Both the position numbers and the translations under genes were made by a program. The notes under the pieces are model-generated. The model worked only from the letters and a program-made list of their open reading frames with translations. It was not told the origin of the DNA and did not search any database. Source: Spinacia oleracea (Eukaryota; Streptophyta; Magnoliopsida; Caryophyllales; Amaranthaceae). From it: DNA of 64,000 nucleotides. The stretch lies in contig NC_079487.1 in assembly GCF_020520425.1 (NCBI RefSeq), positions 8,851,501-8,915,500 of the forward strand. Reading direction: 5' to 3'. Shown piece by piece: positions 45,020-57,554 of the stretch. Position 1 is the first letter of the stretch. Each line of letters begins with the position of its first letter.

Positions 45020-46019
45020 CTGGTATATGCGCCCTTCAAAAGGGTGGAGGAAGTCTCTGTGACTCCACCAAATGAACCAAGTAAGAAAACACCTCAAAAT
45101 AAGCATATTAATTTCATCAGAATAATATATAGTTTGTCACATTTGGCTAATGAAAAGGCCTAAAACATGAAACATGAAATTACTTAAATTGGATTGCTTT
45201 AGATTCAAAAAAGGACTGACATTCAAGAATGGAGGGAGTAGTTTTTCACATTTGCCTAATGAAAGAGCCTAAAACATGATTTGAGGTACTAACCAAGATG
45301 AAACCACCAGAAACATTCGATTTTACATCACTTTTACGGTAGTCGGATGTTCAACATTTATCTTTGAGTGAATTTTTCTAGCATGAACAGAATTATATTT
45401 CCTTAATCAGGGATTATTACAATATTTTTCTCATCAAGAAAATCAAATTAATTGATATATCTCTGTTTAAATTACATACGAAGATCAAGATTCAAGAATT
45501 TGCAAAATTTCATCATTTAAAACAAAAGAAATCATAACCCACCCGAGATAAACGTATGTATTTTCTCCTAATCTTGTCAGCCAACAATTTCTTTGGCTTT
45601 CTCTGCAAAAATGAAAAATGAACAAACCCTAATTTTGAAAACGAAAATAAAAAGGGACAGGGGAGAAAGTTACTTGCCGCAGCGAGGATTGACGGAGAAC
45701 AGGGTTCGCGAACCGGCCGAGCAAAGAAGCTTAGTTTTCCGAGCAGGGAATCACTTCGCCGGTTGTTTTTTCGAGCAGGGAATACCTTTTGCGGGGGTTT
45801 TTCGAGCAGGGAACCACCGGTGAGAGGTGAGGAAATTAAATAGACTCTTGCTAGAGTACCACCGGCGACGGGCGAGACCACGCGGCGACGACCACTGGTG
45901 AGAACCACCGGCGAGACGCAGGGTAAGCCGAGAGAAGAAGAAGGGAGTAATGAGAGTGGGATATTCGCTGCGAAATTGGTCATGAGGTTTGAGGTAGAAA
46001 TGTTTGGTCTGAGTTAAAG
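45020..46019. other. CACTA interior, possible 5' part of captured gene
   Basis: A 156 aa minus ORF (45983-45513) ends in a Lys/Arg-rich stretch (RKPKKLLADKIRRKYIRL) but has no clear domain. It could be 5' UTR or first exon of the captured gene. Sequence near 45225-45240 (gaatggagggagta) looks like a single Stowaway end. Confidence 0.35.
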
Positions 46020-46269
46020 TTGCAGCGAAAAAAATTACAAATATGTTATTGCAGGGGGCTTTTACCATGTACGCTGCAAAATAAAAGGTCTATTGCAGGG
46101 GGCTTTTACTATGTACGCTGCAAAAATCTCTTTTGCAGGGGGCAATTAATTTGTACGCTGCAACAACCCTTTAAAGGGTTTGACCCGCGTTGACCGACTG
46201 GTTGTTGAAGCGTATTAATACTTGTACGCTGCAACAAGGGGGTTGCAACAGGGGTTTTTTCTACTAGTG
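46020..46269. repeat. CACTA right subterminal repeat zone
   Basis: Six or more tgtacgctgcaa / ttgcagggggctttta words leading into the right terminal inverted repeat, mirroring the left arm. Presumed transposase-binding sites. Confidence 0.8.
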
Positions 46270-49200
46270 ATACCAAGAATCTTCTTGGCTTCACCAAGAT
46301 CTTTCATATCAAACTCACTTGCCAACAACTTTTTCAAGTTGTCAATCTCAATCATATTCTTGTAAGCCACCAACATATCATCTACATATAAGAGCAAGTA
46401 GATGAAGGAACCACTCACAAGTTCTTTGTAATAGACACAACTATCATAAGAGCTCCTTGTGAAATCATGTGCCAACATGAACGAATCAAATCGTTTATAC
46501 CATTGCCTGGGAGATTGCTTCAAGCCATACAAGAACTTTTAAAGATGACACACATGATTTTCCTTTCCTTTGTCCTCAAAACCTTCCGGTTGCTTCATGT
46601 AGGTCTCCTCCTCCAAATCCCCATGGAGGAATGCGGTCTTCACATCAAGTTGGTGTATGTAACTCCAAGTCTTCCATAGCTACCAAGGCAAGCAACACCC
46701 TTATGGATGAGTGTTTCACAACCGAAAAAAATACTTCATGAAAGTCAACGCCTTCAATTTGTGTGAAACCTCTTGCAACAACTCTTGCCTTGTAGACGGG
46801 ACCGCCCGATTCCGGTGTACCTTCCTTCTTCTTGTACACCCACTTGCACCCAACAATTCTTTTGCCTTTCGGGGCAATGCATAAGCTCCAAGTATTGTTC
46901 TTGTTCAAGGACTCCATTTCTTGTTCCATGGCCATCAACCACTTGCCGGCATCATTTAGAGACATTGCTTCCTTGAATGAACAAGGATCATCATTATCAG
47001 TCTCCACTTGACTTGCAACGGAGAGAGCATATTGGACATAATCACACTCCTCAATGTATCTACTTGGAGGCTTGATTGTTCTCTTTGCTCTTTCTTCGGC
47101 AATAGATTTCTTTTGAGCTTGTGGTGTCGCTTCACGAGGTCTCCTTGATGAGGGACCATCTTCATGTGAATGCTCATCTAGCTCCACCTCCTCCTCGGTA
47201 TCATGGTGTGAACCTACATCATTGCAAATAGAAAGCTCCTTTCCCGGAGTGATCATACAATTTTCATCAAAAAACAATATCTCTAGAAGTTATGACTCTT
47301 CTAGATTGGTTACACCATACTCTATAACCTTTAACTCCTAAACCATAGCCAACAAAAATACATTTTTTAGCTCTAGGTTCAAGTTTACCATCACTAACAT
47401 GAATATAAGCCGGACAACCAAATAATCTCAAACTAGAATAATCAACGGGTTTTCCGTACCATACCACAAGAGGTGACTTGAAGTCAAGAGCCGAGTGAGG
47501 AGAGCGATTCACCAAGTAACAAGCCGTTGAAACGGCTTCCGCCCAAAAAGATTTTCCCAAATTTGCTTGTGAAAGCATACATCTTGCCCTCTCTAAGAGA
47601 GTTCTATCCATTCGCTCCGCAACCCCATTTTGTTGAGGCCTACCCGCACAAGTTCGATGCCGCACAATTCCATGCTTGAGACAATACTTCAAGAACTTCT
47701 TCTCTACAAACTCTAGACCATTATCGGTCCTCAAGGTTTTGATCTTTTTCTCGGTCTTCTTTTCAATCATGGTCTTCCAATCATGGAACACATCAAAGAT
47801 ATCATCTTTATGCTTTATAAAGAACACCCAAACCTTCCTACAAAAGTCATCAATTATAGTGAGAAAATAATTACAACCACCAATCGAAGGAACTCTAGAG
47901 GGACCCCACAAATCCGAATGGTTGTATTCAAGTATCCCTTTGGTGTTGTGTACGGCGGTTTGAAGCTAACCCTCTTGTGTTTACCAAACACACAATGCTC
48001 ACAAAAGCCAAGGCTTCCAAGTTTCAAGCTTCCAAAACAACCTTGCTTGCTAAGCTCCGACATACCATGCTCCCCCATACGGCCAAGTCTCAAATGCCAT
48101 AACTTGGTTTCACTATCACTCATAGTACCCGTGGAAACATTTGCCGAGCCTACCATGGTGGATCTTTGCAATGAGCATAAGCTACCCACTTTGGCACCCT
48201 TCATCAACACAAGAGCACCTTTCACAACCTTCATTACTCCACCTTCCGCTATGCACTTACAATCGTTAGTGTCAAGAGTGCCAAGAGAGATCAAATTCTT
48301 CTTTAGCTCCGGAACATGACGAACTTTAGTTAAGGTTCTCACAATACCATCAAATATTTTGATGGCTACCGTCCCAATTCCAATCACCTTGCACGTTGCA
48401 TTGTTTCCCATGGTGACATTACCTCCATTATACTCCTCATAGGAGCTAAATAGATCCTTGTTGGGGGTCATATGAAGCGAGCAACCCGAATCCAAAATCC
48501 ATTTATCCTTACCCTTGATTCTTCCATGAGTGGCAACCAAAGCACCACTATCACTATCGGTATCTACAAAGCTAGCCTCGGCGGTAGCATGAGGTTCTTT
48601 GCCCTTTCCGGACTTACCATCACCTCCCGATTGTTTCTTTTGCCACTTCCAACATTCCGAATAATGTGGCCTTTAATGTGACAATAATTGCAAGACTTGT
48701 TACGGTTAGGATTCGGTTTCTTTGACTTGGACCGACCCCTATTCTTTCCCCCATTACCACCACTACTAGTAGAAGTCTTCTCATGATTTCTATTCCTCAC
48801 AAACAAGCCATCATTGGAGTTATTTGATGATTTAGAAATTAATTGATTATCAATTAAGTCCCTTAGGGTCAAAGCATCTCTAACATCATCAATACTCAAG
48901 TCATCTCTACCATACAAGATAGTTTCACGAAAATGTTTATAGGATGGTGGTAATGAACATAACAAGTAAATTGCAAGATCCTCATATCTAAAACAACATC
49001 AATATTTTGAAGGTCCATAACAATCGAAAAGAACTCATCTAAATGAGACTTAAGAGAATTACCTTCCTCAAGCCGAAGATCATAGAGCCTACTCTTGAGT
49101 AGTAGACGATTGGTGACACTTTTAGCCATATAAAGAGCCTCCAACTTCGACCATAGATCATCGGCGGTTTCCTCCTTGGCAACTTCCCTCAATACTTCAT

Positions 49201-49472
49201 TCGAGAGGCAAAGTTGTATAGCCGACAAAGCCTTCAAATCAATCTCCTCCCACTTCTCTTCCGACATGGTAGTGGGTTTCTTATCCTTCCCTTCAAGTGC
49301 CTTGTGCACACCATTTTGTATCAAAATAGCTTTCATTTTCAATTGCCAAAGGCCAAAGTTAATTGACTTATCAAACTTCTCAATATCCAACTTCATTGTC
49401 GACATGAGTATTCAATACTCCCCAAGAAATCAAACAAACAACCCAAACACAACCTTAGCTCTTGATACCAAT

Positions 49473-50275
49473 TGTTATAAATGAAGGACCTTTTAGGCTT
49501 GAATGTTGATTTTTATGACAATATGATGTTTGAATAATGAGAAGAAATAATTAAAGAAACTAAAAACACACACAAAGATTTAAGGTGGTTCACTCTTCAA
49601 TGAGTTACATCCCATGGGGGAGGGTTTGGAGCTTGTATTACTCTTCAATGGAGAAAGGATTACAAAGAGGAATTCTCAAAGGTGAAAAGGAGAGAATTCT
49701 ATGTATGCTTAGATCTAGGGTTTCAACCTCACTTGTGTTTCTCTCTCTTTTAATTCTGAAAATCTCATTACATTTGGTATTTATAGTGTTAGACATCAAA
49801 CCAATCTAAGGGGCAAGAAAAGGCCACGTCGATTGTACCTTGCGGAGAAGAAAACAGATTACCCGCAGAGTTCGGTCGAACCTTTTAAAGGGTTCGGCCG
49901 AACCAAGGTCAGGTTTGGCCGAACTTACCCAAAGTTCGGGCGAACCTCCAAAAACATAGCTACTGGTCTCTTCAGGTTCGGCCGAACCACCTAAGAGTTC
50001 GGCCGAACTTCCAGTAGGTTCGGCCGAACCTCCAGCAGGTTCGACCGAACTTCCCCTGCTGCATGAAAGTTTCTTGTAAAATAGTCATAACTCACTCATT
50101 TCTCATCCAAAATGAGCTTATGACCAGGCGTTGGAAAGCTATTGAGCCAATCTTTCACCTCCAACTTGAATCAACTCAATCTAATGAGTAGATCATGAGA
50201 TATGTCCATTTGAAGTCAGACCTTCCAGTATAACACCCTAACATCCTTCAAGGAAGATTCGAGGCACACATAACA
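49473..50275 (-). repeat. 5' LTR of copia A copy 2
   Basis: 803 bp, essentially identical to 30017-30819, including the palindrome cluster (49868-50056). Confidence 0.93.
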
Positions 50276-50280
50276 TAATT

Positions 50281-50936
50281 TATTGTGAATCATGTCTAAT
50301 AAAGAACGTCTAACACATTTCTTCTAATTTATTTTGGCATAGTTTTTAGGGTTATTACAGGAAAAATATCAAATTGATGTCGTTAATAGAAGTTATGCTT
50401 AAATAATGTGATTTTACTTTAATATTCACTTTAAAAAAATGTTACTTTAATTTAAAAAATGATTACTATACCTAAAAATTGATGTTTAAAATTGCATATA
50501 AACACTAATGAACAATAAAGATCGATATATGTAAACGTGTTGTTAGAGAAAATTATTGACTAAAGATCCACACTAATTATATTGTGGATTAGGTCCACGC
50601 AGGAATAATCTTTGTATTGAATAAGTTGGATCCATTAAATTATTCAAACAGGTAGAAATAATGGGAGTTACAAGTGTTGTATAACATGGGTGACACGATG
50701 AATCGATGATAATGGATCGACACACGGTGTGATGGCATGTTTATATGATAACATGAGAGTCATGCACCCGTGTTAGATAACACATATAATAGTTTGATCA
50801 CAAACACAATTACAAGGATACCCTTAGAAATACTCGTATGGCTACATTTGACACTTCCCTTTAGACTATGAAACATGAACATCCTTCAACAACGATTTGA
50901 GACGCACATATAACAATTACAATTATAAAAGCAGAA
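50281..50936. other. no recognisable gene (duplicate of 30825-31480)
   Basis: Unit 2 copy of the AT-rich spacer. Confidence 0.5.
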
Positions 50937-51367
50937 ATTTTTGTGTAAGACCGTTTAACGGTTAGACCAATTTTTTGGTACTAACTAAACTAGTGTAAAA
51001 CATAACTAAAAGTAATAAAATCAAAACTAATTGAATAACAAAATAGTTAAGGTATAAAGATAAATAGTAAAATTTATGAGTCGAATAGTTATTATTTTTG
51101 AACAAACTTATTATTAACTAAAACTCATAAAATCTTAACTAATTGATCTCATTGCTTAACTAATCAGTTTCATTGTTTAACTAATTGGTTTAGTGCTTAA
51201 CTAATTAGTTCGGTTACATAACTAATTGGTTTCGTTGCATAACTAATTGGTTTCGTTGCTTAACTAATTGAATTTCAGACTTAACTAATTGGTTTCAGTG
51301 ATTTACTAATTAGTTGTTCCAGTGTATAAAAGTGGTCTAATCGTTAGACCGTCTTTCCTAAAAATTT
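50937..51367. mobile_element. short AAGACCG-family element, unit 2
   Basis: Duplicate of 31481-31911 with the same ends and interior repeats. Confidence 0.75.
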
Positions 51368-51456
51368 GTATTGTAAAAGACATCTAAGCACCAGAAGAAA
51401 AAAAAAAAAAAAACAATTATAAAAGACATCTTCCATGGAAAGGTAATAAACTAATA

Positions 51457-51727
51457 CTACCTCTGTTCCTAAATGATCTTTACGGTTACTATTTGCACGG
51501 TAATTAAGGAATTTTGGTGAACATGTGATGGTGGGGTAACAAATGGAAAATGAGTGGCTATAAATTGTCCAACAATGTGAGTGGGTGGAAACTAATATTA
51601 AAGTATTGTGAGTGGGTAAGTTATGGTGGGCCAAATAAGAGTAAAAATGGAATAAAGTAGGAGTGTAAAGAACTTTCAGGAACGGACTAAAACGGAAAGC
51701 GTAAAGAACTTTTAGGAACGGAGGTAG
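51457..51727. mobile_element. Stowaway MITE, unit 2
   Basis: Duplicate of 32001-32271, with TA flanks at 51455-51456 and 51728-51729. Confidence 0.9.
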
Positions 51728-51729
51728 TA

Positions 51730-53120
51730 ATATGGTAGAATATTATGGAAACCGTCCAAAAGCGCTCAAGGAGGGTGAACACTTAATAGCCTGCATACAA
51801 GGAAGGATAATAACTGATTGAGTGCCTAGTTTTTGTCTCTAAATTAGATAGTTATTACAGACCGGGGGAGGGGTTTGCAAAATACATACTCCGTAGTTAA
51901 TTAGTTATATATAACAACAGGTCCGTTCTACTATTCGCAACTTCGCAAGCCTTGCTAGGTAGTTTGCTACTGCATTGGTGTTTCTTCCTTGAAATCTTCA
52001 AGTGCTCTCTACATTTCAAGATCATAGTGGTTAGTCTACCTTTGTTGTAACTGTACTCTTGAATTTCTCTGACAGTCTCGGCACAAACTAATGCAGAGAG
52101 TGATATTGTGATATGCTAATAAATCTGAGTAGCAAATATTCTGAACTCTTAGACAGTGTCATACACTCTCTTTACCCGTGTTCACTTAGAAACTTGGCTC
52201 AAGCCGCTCAACTACTCTACTCTAAGCTGATATTTTATGTTCTGATGAATTGCAATCTTTGAATTTTGTCAAAAGGTTACAACAAAAGATGTATATTAGT
52301 CCTCTTCTGTCAACACGAATCATGGTCACTCTTTTGTAAGTGAATACTTGAAATGTTTACGCTGCAAGGCTTGAAATGAGTGAAATCTATATTTAGAAAC
52401 AAAATCATAAAACTAGAAGGTGTTCCGTGTTTGTAGAGAATGTGTGTCCTAGGTACTTTCACGCTAGTGATCTGCTGTTGCTTCTACTCACAAACCAAAC
52501 AAAAAAAAACCAAACAGAAAAATTAACAGTTTCACCGATCAAATTATGGTCAATCATATCCTAAACTGCTACAAATCCACTAAATGAAGAAAGAAAACAC
52601 ATTTTAGCAAACGTGACCTATATTCATGAGGGCTCTTCACTCTTCAGTATGATGTAACAGTACTTAGCTATACAGCAATAAAATTACTGCCTATACATGC
52701 AACAACTAACCCTGTCTCTCCAAGCTACTTTAGATGATTATCCGTGAGTAGAGTGCTTTATTGGGTCTAGTCTCATACAAAATAACTACGGGTATGTCAT
52801 CTGACTTTCAATATCTAATGGGATCATGATGGCTAGTAGACCATTACAGAGGTTCACAACCAAAAATTATGGAATCAGAAATCAGAATTTCATTACCAAC
52901 AAGTCAAGAACTACTACTTATAGCAACTGAAGTACTACCTATACAAGAAGCTTCATTTTCCATGCAGCAGCAACACTTAATATTAGCTATTCTGCTCAAA
53001 CCAGAAAAGTTGAGTGTCAGGAGCAGTTTCGCATTGACTACAGCACCTCCAAGGGAATAACCAATTACATGAGAAACAACCTACAATAAAGCTCAAATTA
53101 ACACAAAACAGCAGACACAG
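51730..53120. other. no recognisable gene (duplicate of 32274-33664)
   Basis: Unit 2 copy of the spacer downstream of the F-box pseudogene. Confidence 0.5.
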
Positions 53121-54310
53121 TCAAACCTCATTATCGTCCTTGCTGAAGTTGATTGTTCCAAAAGGCGAAGTTAGGGTTTCCACGAAACTTTCTGCACGAA
53201 TATCCAATGTATAATCAAGAGAGCGAGCATCCCCTTGTTCTGGACGGTCGTTACTTACGTCAAATATCTTAAACAGCCATAAACTCCTTACCAAAATCTT
53301 TCCTGTGGGAATGGATGTATAGAAACGCCAGTCTCCAAAATTGACAGAAAACAAAAACTCCCAAGAATTCCGGTCATCATAATGTTTCAATGTCCAAACA
53401 TCATCTACCATATGAGATTTGTGGCAATACAACGATAAGCACCCATTTCTCACAAAGAAATCTGCTCCAAAATACTCATTAAGAAAATCTAACCATGGAT
53501 ATTCTTTCCATTCTTCATTGACCAAATCAAAAGCACAAATGCGCTTGTCCTCCCACTCATGGCCCAAACAACCTGGATGCCAGTACATAATATCATTCAT
53601 CACTGTCGTCTTGCAACTAAAATTTTTATACACATCATAATAATCATCAAGATGGCAATATCTTTTCCAAATTCCAGTCCTCATTGAAAACACACAGAAG
53701 TGCACATATTGTTCATTATAATTACGAACACGAGACGAAAATAGAGCAACAATGTTGTAGTCATCAATGGAAGATGCATAAACAAACCAATAACCCAGAG
53801 CAAGTTCAGATTTACCAGGGTTAGTGATCTCACGGTTCTGATGCGTAACAGGATTGCAGATTGATAAAAACCCACATCTTCTATAACGAGAACCATAATT
53901 TCTTTTACTTTTCAGAACATTTAAATTGTACAAGCAAACCAACCCATTACAACAACCCACAAATCGTACATCTCTTCTTCCTCCAATATCGATTTTTTCA
54001 AGATCTTTCAAATTGTTGAATTCATCATAAGGCAATAACAGGAACTTGGTTTCCGGCGAAAATAGGAGAAAATGATGCCTGGAAGTTAAACCGAGGTAGT
54101 ACTTTGCGAATTTAGGATCAGAAACAGTAGAATGCCAAAATGTTGAAAGGACTTTGAAACGAATTAGGGTTTTACCGGCAATCTTGGCAGGATGAGCTCT
54201 ACTATCAGGTGATCAGGGAGAGTTGGGGTTGATGTTTCATTGACGATTTCGCGATTTGCATCAACCATGTCACTATCATCAGGGTCATCAGCATTCTTCA
54301 ATTTCGCCAT
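53121..54310 (-). pseudogene. F-box protein pseudogene, unit 2 copy (one frameshift)
   Basis: ATG at 54310 and F-box LPDHLIVELILPRLPVK, then the same one-base loss as in unit 1 (gtaaaaccc near 54172), which gives a stop at about codon 50. Downstream, a single 300-codon frame (from about 54035 to 53121) covers the whole F-box-associated domain without further breaks: FVGCCNGLVCLY, ASSIDDYNIVALFSSRVRNY, KRICAFDLVNEEWKEYPW, WTLKHYDDRNSWEFLFSV. That frame has no good ATG at its beginning. Unless a one-base sequencing error explains the lesion, the F-box and the substrate domain cannot be made as one protein. Confidence 0.88.
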
Positions 54311-54367
54311 TTTAGGAAAGAGCAAGTAAAGGAGTAGAACATACGAGTGACAGGAGAAATTTCAAAA

Positions 54368-54595
54368 CAATCCCCTTGATTGATAGATTAAGTGGCATTT
54401 TCGTAATTACAATAAGCAATATACAATCTAGAAATTGCAATGTACAACATTTTTGATATTTAAAAAAATTAATAATAAAAGAAAATGATTTTAATATAAA
54501 AAGATATTATACACTTAAATATGTAGATTGTATATTTTGATAATTTATTTACGAAAATACCCCTTGATATGTTTACTTGCCAATCAAGGGGATTG
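54368..54595. mobile_element. small MITE with CAATCCCCTTGATTG ends, unit 2
   Basis: Duplicate of 34910-35176 without the 39 bp tandem repeat; 228 bp between the same inverted ends. Confidence 0.6.
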
Positions 54596-54815
54596 ACTGG
54601 TTGGAGCTCGACAGTGACAGCGTAAGAGTAGGTAATGAATGGACTTATGGTTGCTCTTATATACGAATACGAAGTACATCATTCAAATAAGGCAAAAAAA
54701 AAATTACTTCCTCCGCATTTATTGCACCATCTCTTTTTTTTGCCATATTTTTTAGAGTGGAAAAAGAGGTATAAAATTACTTTATTGCTCATATACTTAG
54801 TTGTTTAAAGCAAAA

Positions 54816-55225
54816 TCTATACCTAGTCTATACCTAGGATAACCATACATGATTAGATGACACGTGTCACCTTAGATGACATGTGTCACCTCCTTCATTC
54901 ATCTATGTATTTTATATTTTTTAATTTTTTTAATTTTTCATGTTGTTGTTTGTTATACGAAGCATTTCTTCAACACATCTCCCTCATCCAACATCAATTT
55001 ACCATTGAATTCATATTCAACCTCTACTACTTTATCTCCCTCTTTAACACTTAATATTGATTCACCATATAATTTATATATTTTTTCAACTTAGAAATTT
55101 GATCACCTCTATATAAATCATATACCCTAACTAAAATCACAACCCCTCAATAAAATTAACACTTTAAAAAACGGCTTAACAAACACTATATAATTGTCCG
55201 TTCTTTGAACGGGCTCCAAAACTAG
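54816..55225 (+). mobile_element. non-autonomous Helitron, 410 bp, unit 2
   Basis: Duplicate of 35397-35806, with the same TC start, hairpin and CTAG end before T. Confidence 0.82.
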
Positions 55226-55737
55226 TTGGAAAGTAAAATCCAAGTGGATGAATTTGTCGTTACTATTCATGTAAAGTAAGCTTATTTTTACTGTTCATGT
55301 ACGTACAGTGGATGAATCTGCTATTAGTGGTCTACTTTTACAGACATTTCATTGGAAAAGTAAGTTTTCCCACCAAAAATAACGCTTGAAATCTAAAGAG
55401 AACAAATATGTTCTGAATTTCAAAACACCCACCAAAATTCAAAACTGAAAAATTCAAAACTCCCACTAAAATAAAAATCTGAAAATTTACCTTTTAGTGG
55501 AAAATTTACGAACCCACCTTCACTAAAAAAGTTGTGAGATATCAGAAAAATATCTGATGATCTCTCATAAATTTACAAAATGTTTAATTCTCTCTCCTAA
55601 AATTACAAAGTTAATTTTTCACAAAAAGAAAACACACTAGAGCTTTAACATTTTGCACAATCACATCACACACGGGCACACAGCACGTAGGCTTCTCTTT
55701 TGTTGTCTTCACGGCACACACTAACACACTAGACAGG

Positions 55738-56176
55738 ATGGATTATGAAGATATGGAAGAACTTATTACAATCTGGAACAAAGTCAAGTATTGGAGGATG
55801 GATTTGAGGATTTTGAGGTAACCTTCTCTTCTAAATCTGAATCTGACAGTGATAATGAAACTGATTTAGAAAATAGTGCAGAAAATTATGTAGAAATTAA
55901 CGCAAACCCAATTACCATAGTAATTGAATTAGATGAAGTAGTTAATGTCATGTCAACAAAAAAGGGGGAAAACCTTTGAATTAACTGACCTAGATCGACA
56001 AGAAATAGTTCAAACACTTATCTTAGGACAACAAGGGAGAAGGGTTCAATTAGGAGGTAAATTTATGTCAAAATATGCAATCAAAAGTTGAGCAACTAAA
56101 TTCAAAGTAGATAGGTCCACTATTGGTAGGATTTGGGCTAATGCACGAAGTCAAATTAGGAAAAAGAGAATCATTG
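55738..56176 (+). pseudogene. mariner-like transposase N-terminus, unit 2
   Basis: Duplicate of the transposase fragment, here without the MITE, so the acidic N-terminal stretch runs on through NSAENYVEINANPITIVIEL. One more frameshift precedes LTDLDRQEIVQ, a stop follows AIKS, and the helix-turn-helix ends at ARSQIRKKRI next to copia B. Only the DNA-binding part is present. Confidence 0.65.
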
Positions 56177-57539
56177 TGAAGGAAATAATGCCCTTGGTCC
56201 AAGTATGCATTCAACGATAAGTCTAATAAATGCGATTCAGTATTAATTAACAAGTTTATAATTCAGTGAGATCAAGTGAGCTGAATGTCTAGCTAGAGGC
56301 CGCTTCAGTTCAAGTGGAATTAATGATATTAATCCACAGCTTACTCTTGACTGAACCCGTAGGGTCACACAAATAGTACGTAAACGGATCAAGTATTTAA
56401 TGGCATTAAATACTCTATCTATGGATATTCGGAATCGACGGATCTTGGTTTCAGTGGGAGCTGAGATCGTCACAAGCAAGTGAATACTCCGGAAACGATG
56501 ATATTGCCGGAAACGGAAATATGGATCGTATCGGAAATATAAATATTATCCAAGTCGTAGATGTTGCCGGAAGCGGAAACATGGTACGTATCGGAAAATA
56601 TTATTAATATTGCCGGAATCGGAAATATTGCCGGAAACGGAAATATTGTCAGAATCGGAAATATTATTGGAATCGGAAAATAGTTCCGGAAACGGAAATA
56701 TTAAATATTTGTTCGAAACGGAAATTAATTCTGGAATCGGAAATATTAAATATTGTTCGTATCGGAAATGAATTCCGGAACCGGGAATTTAATCGGAAGC
56801 GTATCGTACGAATAAGCATCGGACGAGGCCTGTCGGACGAAGGCCCAACACGAAGCCAGGCCATCGCCCAGCAAGCAAGACGCGCGCCAACGCCCAGCCC
56901 AAGGCAGCGCCAGGCCCATCGCAAGGCAGGCCCAGCGCGCCAAGGTGTGGCTGCGTAGCGTGGGCTGCGTGGGCCGAGCGCACGCGTGCGGGCGCCCTCG
57001 TGGCTCCGCGCGTGTGTGTGTTTGTGTCCATGCACAATTCCTAAATCTATTAGGATTTGGTGTATGATTAAATTCCTATTCCTAAAAGGATTATTTAATT
57101 AATTAGAGTCCTTGTAGGATTCTAAGTTTAATTAAATCGCATCCTACTAGGATTCCAATTCCCTTTCCAAACCTCTATAAATAAAGGCCTAGGGTCATAA
57201 TTTATGCACACGGGATTGAAGTATTCTAAGGGTAAGTTTTGAAAGAAAAATAAGCCAAACACTTGCAAACACTTAACCGAATTTCCTAGTAACCTTAAGG
57301 GCGATTCTAGTTGGTCTAACTTGAGGCGGATCCGGACGTACTGTGGACTATCTACGGAGGGACGACATTTGGAGTCCTAAAGACATGTTCTTGTTCGGTT
57401 CGGGCGCAGCTAGGGAGGGCACGCTACAAAGTGTATGCTCCTAAATTATGCTAAATGATTATGTGTAAATAATATGCTTTCCTGGCTTTATGGTTTTTCC
57501 GCATGATTTATGTTTTGTCATATGAATCATAACCTAACA
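56177..57539 (+). repeat. 5' LTR of copia B (unit 2 copy), 1363 bp
   Basis: Same structure as 37163-38534: cggaaatatt repeats (56500-56800), a GC-rich block (56855-57020) and TATAAATA near 57176-57183. Confidence 0.92.
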
Positions 57540-57554
57540 GTGGTATCACGAGCC
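57540..57554 (+). promoter_or_regulatory. primer-binding site of copia B (unit 2 copy)
   Basis: gtggtatcacgagcc directly after the LTR. Confidence 0.85.

Larger units (their letters stand above)
41027..46269. mobile_element. CACTA (En/Spm) transposon, 5243 bp, non-autonomous
   Basis: Terminal inverted repeats CACTAGTAGAAAAAACCC at both ends (exact for 18 bp), with the 3 bp target duplication ATA (41024-41026, 46270-46272). The uninterrupted site is present in unit 1 at about 26813-26819. Subterminal zones (41050-41490, 46020-46260) are built from ttgcagcgtaca/tgtacgctgcaa words. No transposase ORF is seen; instead it carries minus-strand exon-like pieces, including a B3 domain, so it is a gene-capturing CACTA. 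Confidence 0.96.
40169..49405 (-). pseudogene. copia A gag-pol pseudogene, copy 2
   Basis: The same frame breaks as copy 1 (gag 49405-48896, zinc-knuckle block 48965-48564, protease 48540-47854, integrase 47911-47267, RT 47277-46645 and 46532 downwards, RNase H 40849-40169). In addition the 5.24 kb CACTA element sits inside the RT, between DLGEAKKILG and the IIRDRNAG block, and an extra base change near 46540 breaks the RT just before YGLKQSPRQW. The lesions shared with copy 1 predate the duplication. Confidence 0.93.
39270..50275 (-). mobile_element. Ty1/copia element A, copy 2, interrupted by CACTA
   Basis: Same element as 25060-30819, copied by the tandem duplication. LTRs 39270-40078 and 49473-50275, TSD TAATT (39265-39269, 50276-50280), and primer-binding site just inside the right LTR (49457-49470). 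The CACTA element at 41027-46269 splits its reverse transcriptase. It is a second copy by duplication, not a second insertion, because the flanks are duplicated too. Confidence 0.95.
54707..56176 (+). mobile_element. mariner-like element, unit 2, interrupted
   Basis: Duplicate of 35288-37162 without the CACTA-type MITE. Cut by the copia B LTR at 56177. Confidence 0.6.
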
